Shown one piece after another: positions 8,697 to 16,324 of a stretch of 64,000 nt of DNA. Made by a program: the position numbers and the translations under genes. The stretch lies in NCBI GenBank assembly GCA_041395725.1, contig JAWKZW010000001.1, positions 2,914,001 to 2,978,000 on the forward strand. Reading direction: 5' to 3'. How positions within the stretch are numbered: position 1 is the first letter of the stretch; each line of letters begins with the position of its first letter. The notes under the pieces were generated by a model. That model made no database searches, had not been told where the DNA came from, and saw only the letters and a program-made list of their open reading frames with translations. This DNA is from Gammaproteobacteria bacterium (GTDB lineage: Bacteria > Pseudomonadota > Gammaproteobacteria > Pseudomonadales > Pseudohongiellaceae).

Positions 8697-9108
8697 CCTT
8701 CCCGCCAGGCCGGTGTCTGCTCGGCCATCATCATGATCACGTAACTGGAATCAGTAAGATCGAAACGCGGATAACTCAGGATGGGAGCGCCAGAGTACTG
8801 GCCCCACCAGGGATGAGGTCCCTTGCCATCCTCGTTCCAGTCAATGTCACCACGGGTTAAGTTGATGCCCCACGGCGCTCAATATTTTCGCTGTATCCCA
8901 AGTAGCCTGGAGTCGTCGCCTTCTGCCAGATGAAGCGCATCCAGCCTTTGGTACGTTCGTTGTGTTTGGGATAGAAGCTGGGAGCTGAGCCGTGGCTGGC
9001 AATGCCTGATGAGGGAGAGCCTGCGCAAGCCCCCAGGCTTGCCGCTCCACCGCCGACAGCTGCGGTTCTGAGAAACTCGCGTCTTGAATTAAATGTAGAT
9101 ACCGGCAC
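8690..9108 (-). pseudogene. Tat-exported protein remnant, frameshifted and 3'-truncated
   Basis: The minus strand encodes a twin-arginine signal (STFNSRREFLRTAAVGGG, ending in ACAG), then HNERTKGWMRFIWQKATTPG and YLGYSENIERRG. The frame is then lost in a run of four G bases near 8870. One frame over it continues LTRGDIDWNEDGKGPHPWWG, then SYPRFDLTDSSYVIMMMAEQ and TPAWREGL, and stops. Adding one G rejoins the two halves. The protein ends abruptly at the 59-bp repeat, so the rest was probably lost. The GTG at 9108 is one possible start; an ATG at 9171 is the alternative. I do not recognise the family with confidence. Confidence 0.55.
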
Positions 9109-9390
9109 GGAAAATCCCCAGGCAGGCCATTGATTGGGTTGGCATATGCCTAAATGTTTGCCCAAATGCACATGGGGATTGGCGCGGCGCTTTTGCGGTA
9201 GCTATTAAAGGCGATCGAAATAGGTAAGCGCATTGACTTGAGACGAGATAGCTTTTACTTTCTCAACTACAGTAACATCAAACGGATATGAGTGTTGGTC
9301 GTTGGCCAAGGCGGTCTCGTGACAGGCGCCGTAAAGAGCATTCAGATTGATAATAAGCAAAGTAGATTCTAATTTCCTGGAAACAGGCCT

Positions 9391-10530
9391 ATGAATATAA
9401 AGAAAAGCTCATTAGTTTTGATCGCCATTCTTGTCTTGGTTACTTTCGTCTACAATAGAGCGCAAACAAATACATTAGCTCCCTATCAGGTACTACATGC
9501 TTTGTCTCCAGTAACGTTTTTTCCAGAGAGTTTAGACACTAGTCCTGTATCGACAGACAGTACCAGAGTCGCGGATACGCTCACCTATCTCGGCAACCTG
9601 ATTCGGGAACCGAGATTCCTTTCCGGTATCAATATCGGGAACGCAACTTTCAAGCTAGAGGAAACGTACCGGAACAGCGTAGTCGATCTGGAAAAAGCTA
9701 CCGGGGAAGTACCTGCTATATTGTCAGTAGACTACCTCTGGGAACAACCGCAGGGTACATTGTCGGCAGTAAACCAACTATTTATTGCACATGCAAAACA
9801 AGGTGGTCTGGTGACTGTCAATATGCATCCGGGTAATCCGTTCATAGGTGGTTTGTATGAGCGAGGGACAGGCTCATACAAATTCGACGATTTGTTTGTC
9901 GATGGAACAGAACCGAATAAGGTGTGGAAATCAGTGCTCACCTATATCGGGGATGGTCTCAAAGAACTGGAAGACAATGATGTCGTTGTTCTGTTTCGAC
10001 CACTTCATGAAATGAATGGAAATTGGTTCTGGTGGTCGTTTGGAGAACAAGGACCCATCAGTCGGGAACAATACACAAAGTTGTGGACTTCTGTGTATGA
10101 CTATTTAATCGGCGAAAGAGAGTTGAGCAATCTGCTTTGGGTCTATAGCCCGAACAGTGCTCACAATCCGAACGACACACGAGCTGTTTTAGAGCTTTAT
10201 CCTGGAGACGAGTTTGTTGACGTTGTTGCCCTTGATTTCTATGAAGACACACTTTCCGATCTCAATCGAAACAAATCGATCGAGTCACTTCTTTCTCTGG
10301 GAAAACCGTTTGGCTTCGCAGAGTTCGGGCCGCGAAGTCGAAAACGACAGGATAGTCTTGTCATAAACAAGGAACTTCTGATCAAGGTACCCCAGACGAG
10401 TTTTCTTATTCACTGGCATACCAATGTCAACGAATGGTTTCCTTCACCGCGTTCGATTATTGATAATCGGAATGCAAAGGAGTACATGAGAAGTGAGAGT
10501 GCGATAACAAGAAAAGAAGTTGAGAATTAA
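9391..10530 (+). CDS. Glycoside hydrolase family 26 (beta-mannanase-like), membrane-anchored or secreted
   Basis: A 379-aa protein with an N-terminal hydrophobic signal or anchor (residues 5-22) and a (beta/alpha)8 glycosidase domain of the GH26 type. The acid/base motif RPLHEMNGNWFWW puts Glu at about 207, and FGFAEFG puts the nucleophile Glu at about 311. VNMHPGNP and LLWVYSPN are also typical. GH26 enzymes cleave beta-1,4-mannans and some mixed glucans; exopolysaccharide loci often include a hydrolase to trim or release polymer. It lies between asnB and the PEP-CTERM gene in the same orientation but with large gaps, so it is probably a separate transcription unit. Codon use is more A+T-rich than in the core genes. 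Confidence 0.85.
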   Translation: MNIKKSSLVLIAILVLVTFVYNRAQTNTLAPYQVLHALSPVTFFPESLDTSPVSTDSTRVADTLTYLGNLIREPRFLSGINIGNATFKLEETYRNSVVDLEKATGEVPAILSVDYLWEQPQGTLSAVNQLFIAHAKQGGLVTVNMHPGNPFIGGLYERGTGSYKFDDLFVDGTEPNKVWKSVLTYIGDGLKELEDNDVVVLFRPLHEMNGNWFWWSFGEQGPISREQYTKLWTSVYDYLIGERELSNLLWVYSPNSAHNPNDTRAVLELYPGDEFVDVVALDFYEDTLSDLNRNKSIESLLSLGKPFGFAEFGPRSRKRQDSLVINKELLIKVPQTSFLIHWHTNVNEWFPSPRSIIDNRNAKEYMRSESAITRKEVEN

Positions 10531-10877
10531 CGAGCCAAAAGCCAGATCTGGGCCGGCATCCTCTGCGCGACTCCCGCAGGAGTTTTCAGTCCTATGCAGG
10601 CCAACCAGGGAACCTTTAATGGTAGACAGGTTCAAGACTTCTGATGGTGCGAATCGCCCTATACAAATACAAAACCAGATCGGCAGGCCCGGGCAAGCAA
10701 GAGGGTCAGCAACAGGCAGGGAATAATCACCCAGTGCGGTATACCCTGTCGCCGGGAGTCATGCACCTACCAACTGCCCACAAGCAAGTCATAAGGGCGC
10801 CTATGAATATCGTTTTTTACACATCTGAAGCGGATTGGCATTGTACCCGGCGAGTTGTTGCGGGCAAGCCGCTAAAG
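10531..10877. other. Intergenic region before the PEP-CTERM promoter
   Basis: No gene supported. Short frames lack ribosome sites and recognisable motifs. The distal end carries the candidate activator-binding palindrome and is followed by an A+T-rich tract (about 10930-11025) leading to the sigma-54 promoter. Confidence 0.5.
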
Positions 10878-10894
10878 TGTCGAAAAATTTTACA
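10878..10894. promoter_or_regulatory. Candidate enhancer (activator-binding) palindrome
   Basis: TGTCGAAAAATTTTACA is an imperfect inverted repeat (TGT..AAAATTTT..ACA) ~108 bp upstream of the sigma-54 -24 element. Bacterial enhancer-binding proteins commonly bind at this distance. A weaker relative (TATCGTTTTTTACA) lies near 10808. Assignment to a PrsR-type activator is inference. Confidence 0.35.
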
Positions 10895-10999
10895 ATGGTT
10901 CGCCCCAAAGATTTTTGAGCTGCTGCGCAGAGCTAATTTTTAGCAAAAAAAATATTAATATTCAGTAGGATACTAATATTCTTTCCGAATATTGCAATA

Positions 11000-11017
11000 T
11001 TGGCTTAATAATTGCAA
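11000..11017 (+). promoter_or_regulatory. Sigma-54 (RpoN) promoter for the PEP-CTERM gene
   Basis: TTGGCTTAATAATTGCAA has GG at 11002-11003 and GC at 11014-11015, exactly 10 bases apart. It matches TTGGC...TTGCAA of the -24/-12 consensus. The expected start of transcription, near 11027, is ~55 nt before the ATG. PEP-CTERM genes are known to be driven by RpoN with the PrsK/PrsR two-component system. Inverted ATTGCAATAT units overlap the promoter. Confidence 0.7.
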
Positions 11018-11081
11018 TATTTCAAAGAAGAGGCCGCATCGCGCGGTTCGATGACTATAAAAAGACTTGGAGACGCTGGCG

Positions 11082-11699
11082 ATGTACAAAACTTTAGCGG
11101 CATTCAGCTTCACACTGATAGCTTCACTGGCAGCTTTGCCTGCGAGTGCTTCTTTGATCGGGCAGCCGATCGGCATTGGCCTTGCAGTACTAGAAGTGGA
11201 AGGCGGGACGCTTCAGTATCTCGGGCCACCCCCGAATCCACTGGCCGTGACCGTTGAAGAAGGCGTTACTGAAGCCCCCGGCTTCGTTGACGGGTTCGTC
11301 GATGTCGAAGTAGAGGACAATGTTCTTGGTGCTCTATTCCCCGGTGGTGTAGTCGCCGGTGGCCTGGTGACCTCACTTGACGCTGCGCTTGGGTTTAATA
11401 ACCCGGCGTTCATCGGCTTACTGTTCCTGGAGCTGTCCTGGAGTGATGGCCCGTCTGAGATTGTTGGTGTGGATATGAGAGACACGAACATAGCAGGTTT
11501 TGGAAGTGGCAACATTTTGTTTGACCAAAACAATGTCGCATTCAACCTCGCGGGTATTGATTTGGCCCCTGGCAGCTTTATCATAGCTGACCTCATCGTT
11601 GAGCGTGTTGGGGCGTCTGTTCCGGCCCCTGGCGCGCTTGCGCTGATGAGCGTGGGTCTGCTCCTCCTGGGTGGTCTGGGTCGCAAGCGAAGAGGATAG
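11082..11699 (+). CDS. PEP-CTERM sorting-signal protein
   Basis: A 205-aa exported protein. It has an N-terminal signal peptide (MYKTLAAFSFTLIASLAALPASA) and a C-terminal exosortase signal: a VPAPG motif, a hydrophobic stretch (ALALMSVGLLLLGGLG), and a terminal basic cluster RKRRG. The motif is a VPAP variant of the usual VPEP. Such proteins are cut by exosortase (EpsH/XrtA) and delivered to the extracellular matrix. The middle is acidic, low in Lys and Cys, and unrecognised. The ATG at 11082 has GGAGA upstream; a TTG five codons earlier is less likely. Exosortase itself is not in the window. Confidence 0.85.
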   Translation: MYKTLAAFSFTLIASLAALPASASLIGQPIGIGLAVLEVEGGTLQYLGPPPNPLAVTVEEGVTEAPGFVDGFVDVEVEDNVLGALFPGGVVAGGLVTSLDAALGFNNPAFIGLLFLELSWSDGPSEIVGVDMRDTNIAGFGSGNILFDQNNVAFNLAGIDLAPGSFIIADLIVERVGASVPAPGALALMSVGLLLLGGLGRKRRG

Positions 11700-11741
11700 A
11701 GACACAGGCTGACGGAGTTTTCAAAGTCCTTCGCGAGAGAT

Positions 11742-11769
11742 AAAGAGCCATCAGAAAGGGGGCTTTTTT
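11742..11769 (+). terminator. Rho-independent terminator of the PEP-CTERM gene
   Basis: AAAGAGCC pairs with GGCTTTTT (one G-T pair) across an 11-nt loop, and the descending arm runs into a T tract. It lies ~45 nt after the stop codon. Confidence 0.6.
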
Positions 11770-11937
11770 TTGCCCGCCTCTCTGCAGGTTCCCTGAGTTT
11801 GGTTTATTTATATCGCCGTTTTAGACCCATGGGTTTAACTTCGATTACCCTTACCACCCGGCGATAGTTTGGCCAGTGAAAAAAAAGCAGCTTAGCCAAG
11901 AGTCGGGTCGGGAGTTCAGCTATCAAGTTTTTGGGCC

Positions 11938-12668
11938 TCAGTAGGTATTGTCATCTTTGAGAATGGCAAACACAGTGTGGATGAGAATGCTGAGGTCAAG
12001 ACTTATAGACCATGTCTGGATGTATCGCAAATCGTAGGCTATGCGTTGTTCCATTTTATCGAGCGTGTCGGTTTCACCGCGATACCCGTTGACTTGCGCC
12101 AGTTCTGTCATACCCGGCTTCACCTTGTGTCTCACCATGTAGCTTTGCACCTGTGACCGGAACTCTTCGTTTTGCATCGCCGCGTGCGCGCGTGGTCCAA
12201 CCAGCGACATAGAGTCGGATAATACGTTAAAGAACTGCGGAAGCTCATCCAGAGACGTCTTGCGAATGAAGCAACCAACGCGAGTTATTCGTGGGTCTTC
12301 GCGCCTTGCCTGCTGAAACCCCTCATCGATGGACACATGCATGCTTCTAAACTTGAAGACCATTGATAATGGCTCTGTTGAGGCCGTAGCGTTTCTGTCG
12401 ATACAGCACAGGGCCTGGGATTTCTAGCTTGCTCGCAATAGCGATGGCAAGCCAGGGCACTGCGCAGGCGAGCAATAGAGGCACTGCCAGCAGCACGTCT
12501 TCGGCCCGCTTAACCCACCCGTCAACACCGTAAAATGGACTGTCATGCACGCTAACTGGAGGTATGTCGCCCAACTGAATTTGCTTGCCGCTGAGCATCT
12601 TATAAGCCTCAAAGTCCTGGGCGATATACACAGAGACCGTCGTGTCCGAGAGGTCTGCAAGAAGCTCG
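11938..12668 (-). pseudogene. Exopolysaccharide polyprenyl-phosphate sugar transferase, truncated and frameshifted
   Basis: The minus strand encodes the C-terminal half of a bacterial sugar transferase (WcaJ/EpsB type), which starts polysaccharide repeats by moving a sugar-1-phosphate to undecaprenyl phosphate. It has a linker (DTTVSVYIAQDFEAYKML), a membrane segment (AVPLLLACAVPWLAIAIA) and VLYRQKRYGLN. The frame shifts near 12352, then MVFKFRSMHV, IRKTSLDELPQFFNVL, MSLVGPRAH and KPGMTELAQVNGYRGETDTL continue to a normal C-terminus. The N-terminal membrane domain is missing: near 12668 the sequence switches to the oppositely oriented molybdopterin-oxidoreductase fragment. Part of a decayed exopolysaccharide locus. 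Confidence 0.8.
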
Positions 12669-13554
12669 ACATCCCGTGGCCGTCGCGCCACAGCCCCGCA
12701 GGGTGGTTGAAGGTTTCGCCCGCGACGACCTGTTTACCGTGGTGCTGGAGCAGTTCCAGACCGACACCGCCGACTACGCCGATTACGTGCTGCCCGCCAC
12801 CACCCAGCTGGAGCACTGGGATATTCATCACGCCTACGGCCACACCGACGTTCTGTTGAACCGCCCGGCCATCGCGCCACTGGGCGACTGCAAACCCAAC
12901 ACCCAGATATTCTGGGAACTGGCCGCCACCATGGGTTTTACGGAGCCGTGTTTCAGCGACAGCGACGAGCAGCTGGCCCGCACCGCCTACGGCGACCTGG
13001 TAAGTTTCGACACGCTGCTGAACAAGGGCTACACGGAGCTGCCGATTCCTGATGCACCCTTCGCCGCAGGTGGCTTTCCCACTCCGTCGGGTAAGTGTGA
13101 GTTCTTCAGTCAGCAACTGGAGGACGAAGGCGGGGAGGGGCTGCCGGATTACCTGCCCAATTACGAACGCCCGGGCAGCTCCGCCAGTTATCCCCTGGCG
13201 ATGATCTCGCCACCGGCACGCAACTTCCTCAACTCCACCTTCGTCAACGTCATCAGTCTGCGGGATATCGAGCGGGAACCGCTGCTGGAGATGCACGCAC
13301 AGGATGCCGCGGCGCGCGGACTGAACGATGGCGAACTGGTGCGGGTATTCAATGATCGTGGCGACTACAACTGCCGGTTGGAAATCTCGCCGCGTGCCCG
13401 CCCAGGTGTGGTCAATGGCCTGGGCATCTGGTGGCGTAAAATGAACGCTGACGGCCGCAACGTCAACGAACTGACCAGTCAGCGCCTGACCGATCTGGGT
13501 CGTGCCCCGACTTTCTATGACTGCCTGGTGGAAGTGGAGAGCCTGGGAGCCTAG
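12669..13554 (+). pseudogene. Molybdopterin oxidoreductase, C-terminal fragment
   Basis: About 295 codons of the C-terminal part of a DMSO-reductase-superfamily molybdoenzyme. Family features are NPVAVAP-like PVAVAPQPRRVVEG, then ARDDLFTVVLEQFQTDTADY and DYVLPATTQLEHWD, and the final cofactor-binding domain LNDGELVRVFNDRGDYNCRL with GLGIWWRKMNADGRNVNELT. The first ~400 residues, including the [Fe-S] and active-site regions, are gone, so it cannot act as a reductase. The fragment starts inside the sugar-transferase remnant. Its stop codon TAG is the first three bases of the 124-bp repeat at 13552. The 3' end is duplicated at 3618-3750, where it reads on to VASLKSD. Confidence 0.88.
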
Positions 13555-13675
13555 GGGACACTGATAGTTTAGTAGCTTAAGAAATTTGCTCGTTGCATTC
13601 GCGTCGAATCGTTGAGGCAATTTCAGTCAATCCCAAGGGCTGGTCGTTAAACTATTAAACTATTAGTGTCCCCTA
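13552..13675. repeat. 124-bp MITE-like element, copy 1
   Basis: Begins TAGGGGACACTGATAGTTTA and ends in the near-exact inverted complement. The first ~29 bases at each end match with about three mismatches. There is no coding capacity. A full-length relative of identical size is at 17958-18081, and partial or diverged relatives are at 19836-20046 and 22141-22227. Both full copies have TA at each edge, compatible with a TA target. Confidence 0.85.
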
Positions 13676-13980
13676 TTGCTATAAGGAAGCTACTTTCTTT
13701 GTGTGGATCTACCGGCGCCCTACAGTCGATTATGATCCTGGCGTTGTCGGGCGGATTGTTGGTGATCCTCATGTGGATTTCAGAGCAGGCACGGCGTCGA
13801 GCGGGGCTCTCTTGAGTAACAGATGACCCAGGGGCGGTGGTTTTTACAGTCGCCTTTTCAATTAGAGGCGCTGGGTTTTTATGACGACCCCGTAATTGAG
13901 CGGCCGCCAGAGCCTGACCGATGTGCTTTCCCTCTTTCGATTGTGCCAGTTTCAGAAGAGGAATTTTCTTATTGCTGTTG
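13676..13980. other. Intergenic region left of the BlaI operators
   Basis: A minus-strand open frame (14003 to 13647) crosses this region, but it lacks a ribosome site, overlaps an operator at its start and reads into the MITE. I do not consider it a gene, although a weakly expressed divergent target of BlaI cannot be excluded. Confidence 0.4.
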
Positions 13981-13986
13981 ACAGTG

Positions 13987-13999
13987 ACTACATTTGTAG
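13987..13999. promoter_or_regulatory. BlaI/MecI-type operator 1
   Basis: ACTACATTTGTAG is a dyad containing TACA-N2-TGTA, the core recognised by BlaI/MecI repressors. Its centre is 22 bp (about two helical turns) from the second dyad. Both lie ~140-170 bp upstream of the blaR1-like gene. Confidence 0.75.
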
Positions 14000-14008
14000 C
14001 CATTATTG

Positions 14009-14022
14009 ACTACAAATGTAGT
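14009..14022. promoter_or_regulatory. BlaI/MecI-type operator 2
   Basis: ACTACAAATGTAGT is a second TACA-N2-TGTA dyad on the same helical face as operator 1. The pair probably controls the downstream blaR1-blaI genes and possibly a divergent transcript. Confidence 0.78.
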
Positions 14023-14159
14023 TTAAGGCTTTGGCAAATGAAACGATTACGCTGCTTGTTGCGTCAAATAGTTTGATTGGTCAGAGGGGGCTCAAACCAG
14101 TGTCCTTAAGTATTGATGCTTCAGCAGGCCCTGTCTGAGGTTTGATAGAGATCGCTTCC

Positions 14160-15791
14160 ATGCAGAGTTTAATCAGTTATTTGGCCAGCGACGGCAGTTA
14201 TTTTATGCTCACCCTGATGCTGCAGAGTACTTTGCTGGCTTCGCTGGTTTTACTTGCTGCGTCCGTGCTGAAGCACCATGCCGCAGCGCGCTATGCCATT
14301 TTATTTCCGGCGATGATAGCGATGCTGGCGCTCCCCCTTGGCGCCACACTTTTCCAGCGTTCAGGTGCGAGTCTGGTGCTGGTACCGTTACCAGGTGAAG
14401 TTAGGGAAACAGACCGGTCAAATTTCAGCAGCCTGGTCTCTGCGCGAGCGCTGACAGGTAGTTTTGATACCGCCGCAGATACCAGCGGTCCTCTTAGCGC
14501 ATCCGCCCCAGGAGTGGGGTTCGAGCCACCACGCCGACCAGACCGTTTCAACATCAACAGGTTGCTGCTGCGTCTGTGGTTGGGCGTAGCAGCCATCGCG
14601 ATGCTGAAACTGCTGTTGAATCTGTTTCGGCTGCAGCGGATCACGACTGTTGGCAGATCGATTACACCCGACGAGGCTGAGCTTGTCGCCGATAGCATGC
14701 GCCCGTATAGAGGTGATTGGGAACCTGAAAAGGCGGGCTTGATACTCCGGGTCAGCCCGGCGGTCGACAGCCCGATGCTAGGCGGTCTGCTGCGGCCGGT
14801 ACTGTTGCTGCCCGAGCCTTTCCTGCAAAGCCTCGAGCAGTCACACCTGGGCGCCGTGCTGCTGCATGAGCTGGCGCACCTGGAACGTGGCGATGTGTTG
14901 TTCAATATTCTGCAAAAAGCGATTCTCGCGCTGTACTGGTTTCACCCCCTGATCCATCTCATGGATCGGCAACTCGATAGGGCTCGTGAAGAAATCTGTG
15001 ACAACCATGTATTGAATCATCAGCAAGCCGTGGACTATGGCGAGGCGTTACTCAAGCTCGGCCTGGTCATAAAGAGCAAATCAGATAAACAGGGGATAAT
15101 GGCTGGATTCAAGCAGGCAGAATCGGATCTGGCAATGGGTATGTTTGATCCGGAGTGGAAACTTGAGCAACGGATTAAAGATTTATTAAGTCATAAACGG
15201 GAGAAATCAATGCAAATAAGTAATCTAACCAAGCAAGTAATTCGCGCTGGTATCATCAGCTGTTCTATCGGTCTGGCCTGCTTGCAGGTAAGTGCCGCTC
15301 AACTGCCGGAAAACTCCACCGAACCGTCTGGTACTCTGCAGTCAGAACCCTCACTCGACAGGACCCAGGGTTCCGGCGCCAGTGGTCGAGCACCAGTATT
15401 TGAATCGCAACAACTTAAAGAGGAAATCCGTAGATCCCTCCAGCAGGCAATTAAAGAAGTCGATCGGGAACTGGATTCAAACCGGGTCCAGGCGGAAATC
15501 GACACGGCTATGGTTGCTCTGCGTGCGCAGTTAGCCGAACTACGCGCCAGGGGTACAGGTGACGGCATTCTGGACACTGATCAGTTTAGCGCAATACACA
15601 AGGCAGCTCTCGAATCGGCGCTTCGAAATCTCGAGGAGATGGATATAGAAAAAATGACAAGCGATATCCGGAGCAACCTGTATCAGAGTCTTGAAAGGCT
15701 TAACGATTCGGACTTTGGTTTCGACAGTAACCTGGAGCCGGATAGCGATGACATCGACAGTGCAGGTATCAGCATCGATGGGCCGGCATAA
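14160..15791 (+). CDS. BlaR1/MecR1-family M56 membrane metalloprotease with a non-PBP sensor
   Basis: A 543-aa integral membrane zinc protease of peptidase family M56. In BlaR1/MecR1 systems it inactivates the BlaI/MecI repressor on signal. It has N-terminal membrane segments and a zinc site HELAH at about residues 236-240, with the third ligand in REEICDNHV. A further membrane segment (IRAGIISCSIGLACLQVSA, ~361-380) leads to an extracytoplasmic tail of ~160 residues. The tail has no penicillin-binding motifs (SxxK, SxN, KTG) and is helical and acidic, so the signal is probably not a beta-lactam. The ATG at 14160 is chosen over a TTG six codons upstream. blaI follows after 5 bp; the gene order is R1-I, the reverse of the classical bla operon. 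Confidence 0.88.
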   Translation: MQSLISYLASDGSYFMLTLMLQSTLLASLVLLAASVLKHHAAARYAILFPAMIAMLALPLGATLFQRSGASLVLVPLPGEVRETDRSNFSSLVSARALTGSFDTAADTSGPLSASAPGVGFEPPRRPDRFNINRLLLRLWLGVAAIAMLKLLLNLFRLQRITTVGRSITPDEAELVADSMRPYRGDWEPEKAGLILRVSPAVDSPMLGGLLRPVLLLPEPFLQSLEQSHLGAVLLHELAHLERGDVLFNILQKAILALYWFHPLIHLMDRQLDRAREEICDNHVLNHQQAVDYGEALLKLGLVIKSKSDKQGIMAGFKQAESDLAMGMFDPEWKLEQRIKDLLSHKREKSMQISNLTKQVIRAGIISCSIGLACLQVSAAQLPENSTEPSGTLQSEPSLDRTQGSGASGRAPVFESQQLKEEIRRSLQQAIKEVDRELDSNRVQAEIDTAMVALRAQLAELRARGTGDGILDTDQFSAIHKAALESALRNLEEMDIEKMTSDIRSNLYQSLERLNDSDFGFDSNLEPDSDDIDSAGISIDGPA

Positions 15792-15796
15792 GAGGT

Positions 15797-16195
15797 ATGG
15801 ATAATATACCTAAAAGGAAGAGACGCCCGTTATCCCGCGCCCAGCGTGAGCTGATGGAGTTGATATGGGATAAGGGCGAAGCAGGTGTTGCAGAGATTAC
15901 CACAGCACTGAACAGGCAGCGCCCGGTCGCGCGCAATACCGTTAGAACCTTGCTGGAACGCATGGAGGAAAAAGGTTGGCTTACTCACCGCAAGGAGGGG
16001 CGCAGCCACGTTTACTCCGCTACTGTTCCCCGTGATGAAAGTTTGGGGCAGCGGGTAAAGGATATTGTTGAGAAAGCCTGCGGCGGCAGTCCGGAAAAAC
16101 TGATGATGGCCTTGATGCGGTATCGCGGGCTTTCTGATGAGGAAAGTGACCGGATTCGCAAGATGTTGGATGAAGCAAAAAGCGGTGGAGACTGA
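15797..16195 (+). CDS. BlaI/MecI/CopY-family transcriptional repressor
   Basis: A 132-aa winged-helix repressor. The N-terminal DNA-binding domain reads LSRAQRELMELIWDKGEAGV, then RNTVRTLLERMEEKGWLTH and KEGRSHVYSA, the hallmark of the BlaI/MecI family. The C-terminal helices (KLMMALMRYRGLSDEESDRI) form the dimer domain. AGAGGT precedes the ATG, 5 bp after the protease gene. It is expected to bind the two TACA-N2-TGTA dyads at 13987-14022 and to be removed by the adjacent M56 protease. Confidence 0.9.
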   Translation: MDNIPKRKRRPLSRAQRELMELIWDKGEAGVAEITTALNRQRPVARNTVRTLLERMEEKGWLTHRKEGRSHVYSATVPRDESLGQRVKDIVEKACGGSPEKLMMALMRYRGLSDEESDRIRKMLDEAKSGGD

Positions 16196-16324
16196 CGTGG
16201 TTTTCCTCAAGAATAAAGAAAGCAACTCCGGTTGAATCCCTCAGGATGGGGCGGATTTGCATGACGGCCACGTGTTAACAACCACTTTTATAGAATTATA
16301 CTTACGCCATTCGAGAAGGCCGAA

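Noticed and set aside
9181..9200. Second sigma-54 promoter before the GH26 gene (TTGGC...TTTTGC)
   Set aside because: The GG-to-GC spacing is 12, not 10, so it does not fit the -24/-12 consensus.
13647..14003. 118-codon minus-strand frame divergent from blaR1
   Set aside because: Its start overlaps operator 1, it has no ribosome site, and its 3' end reads into the MITE. Listed only as a remote possibility for a BlaI target.
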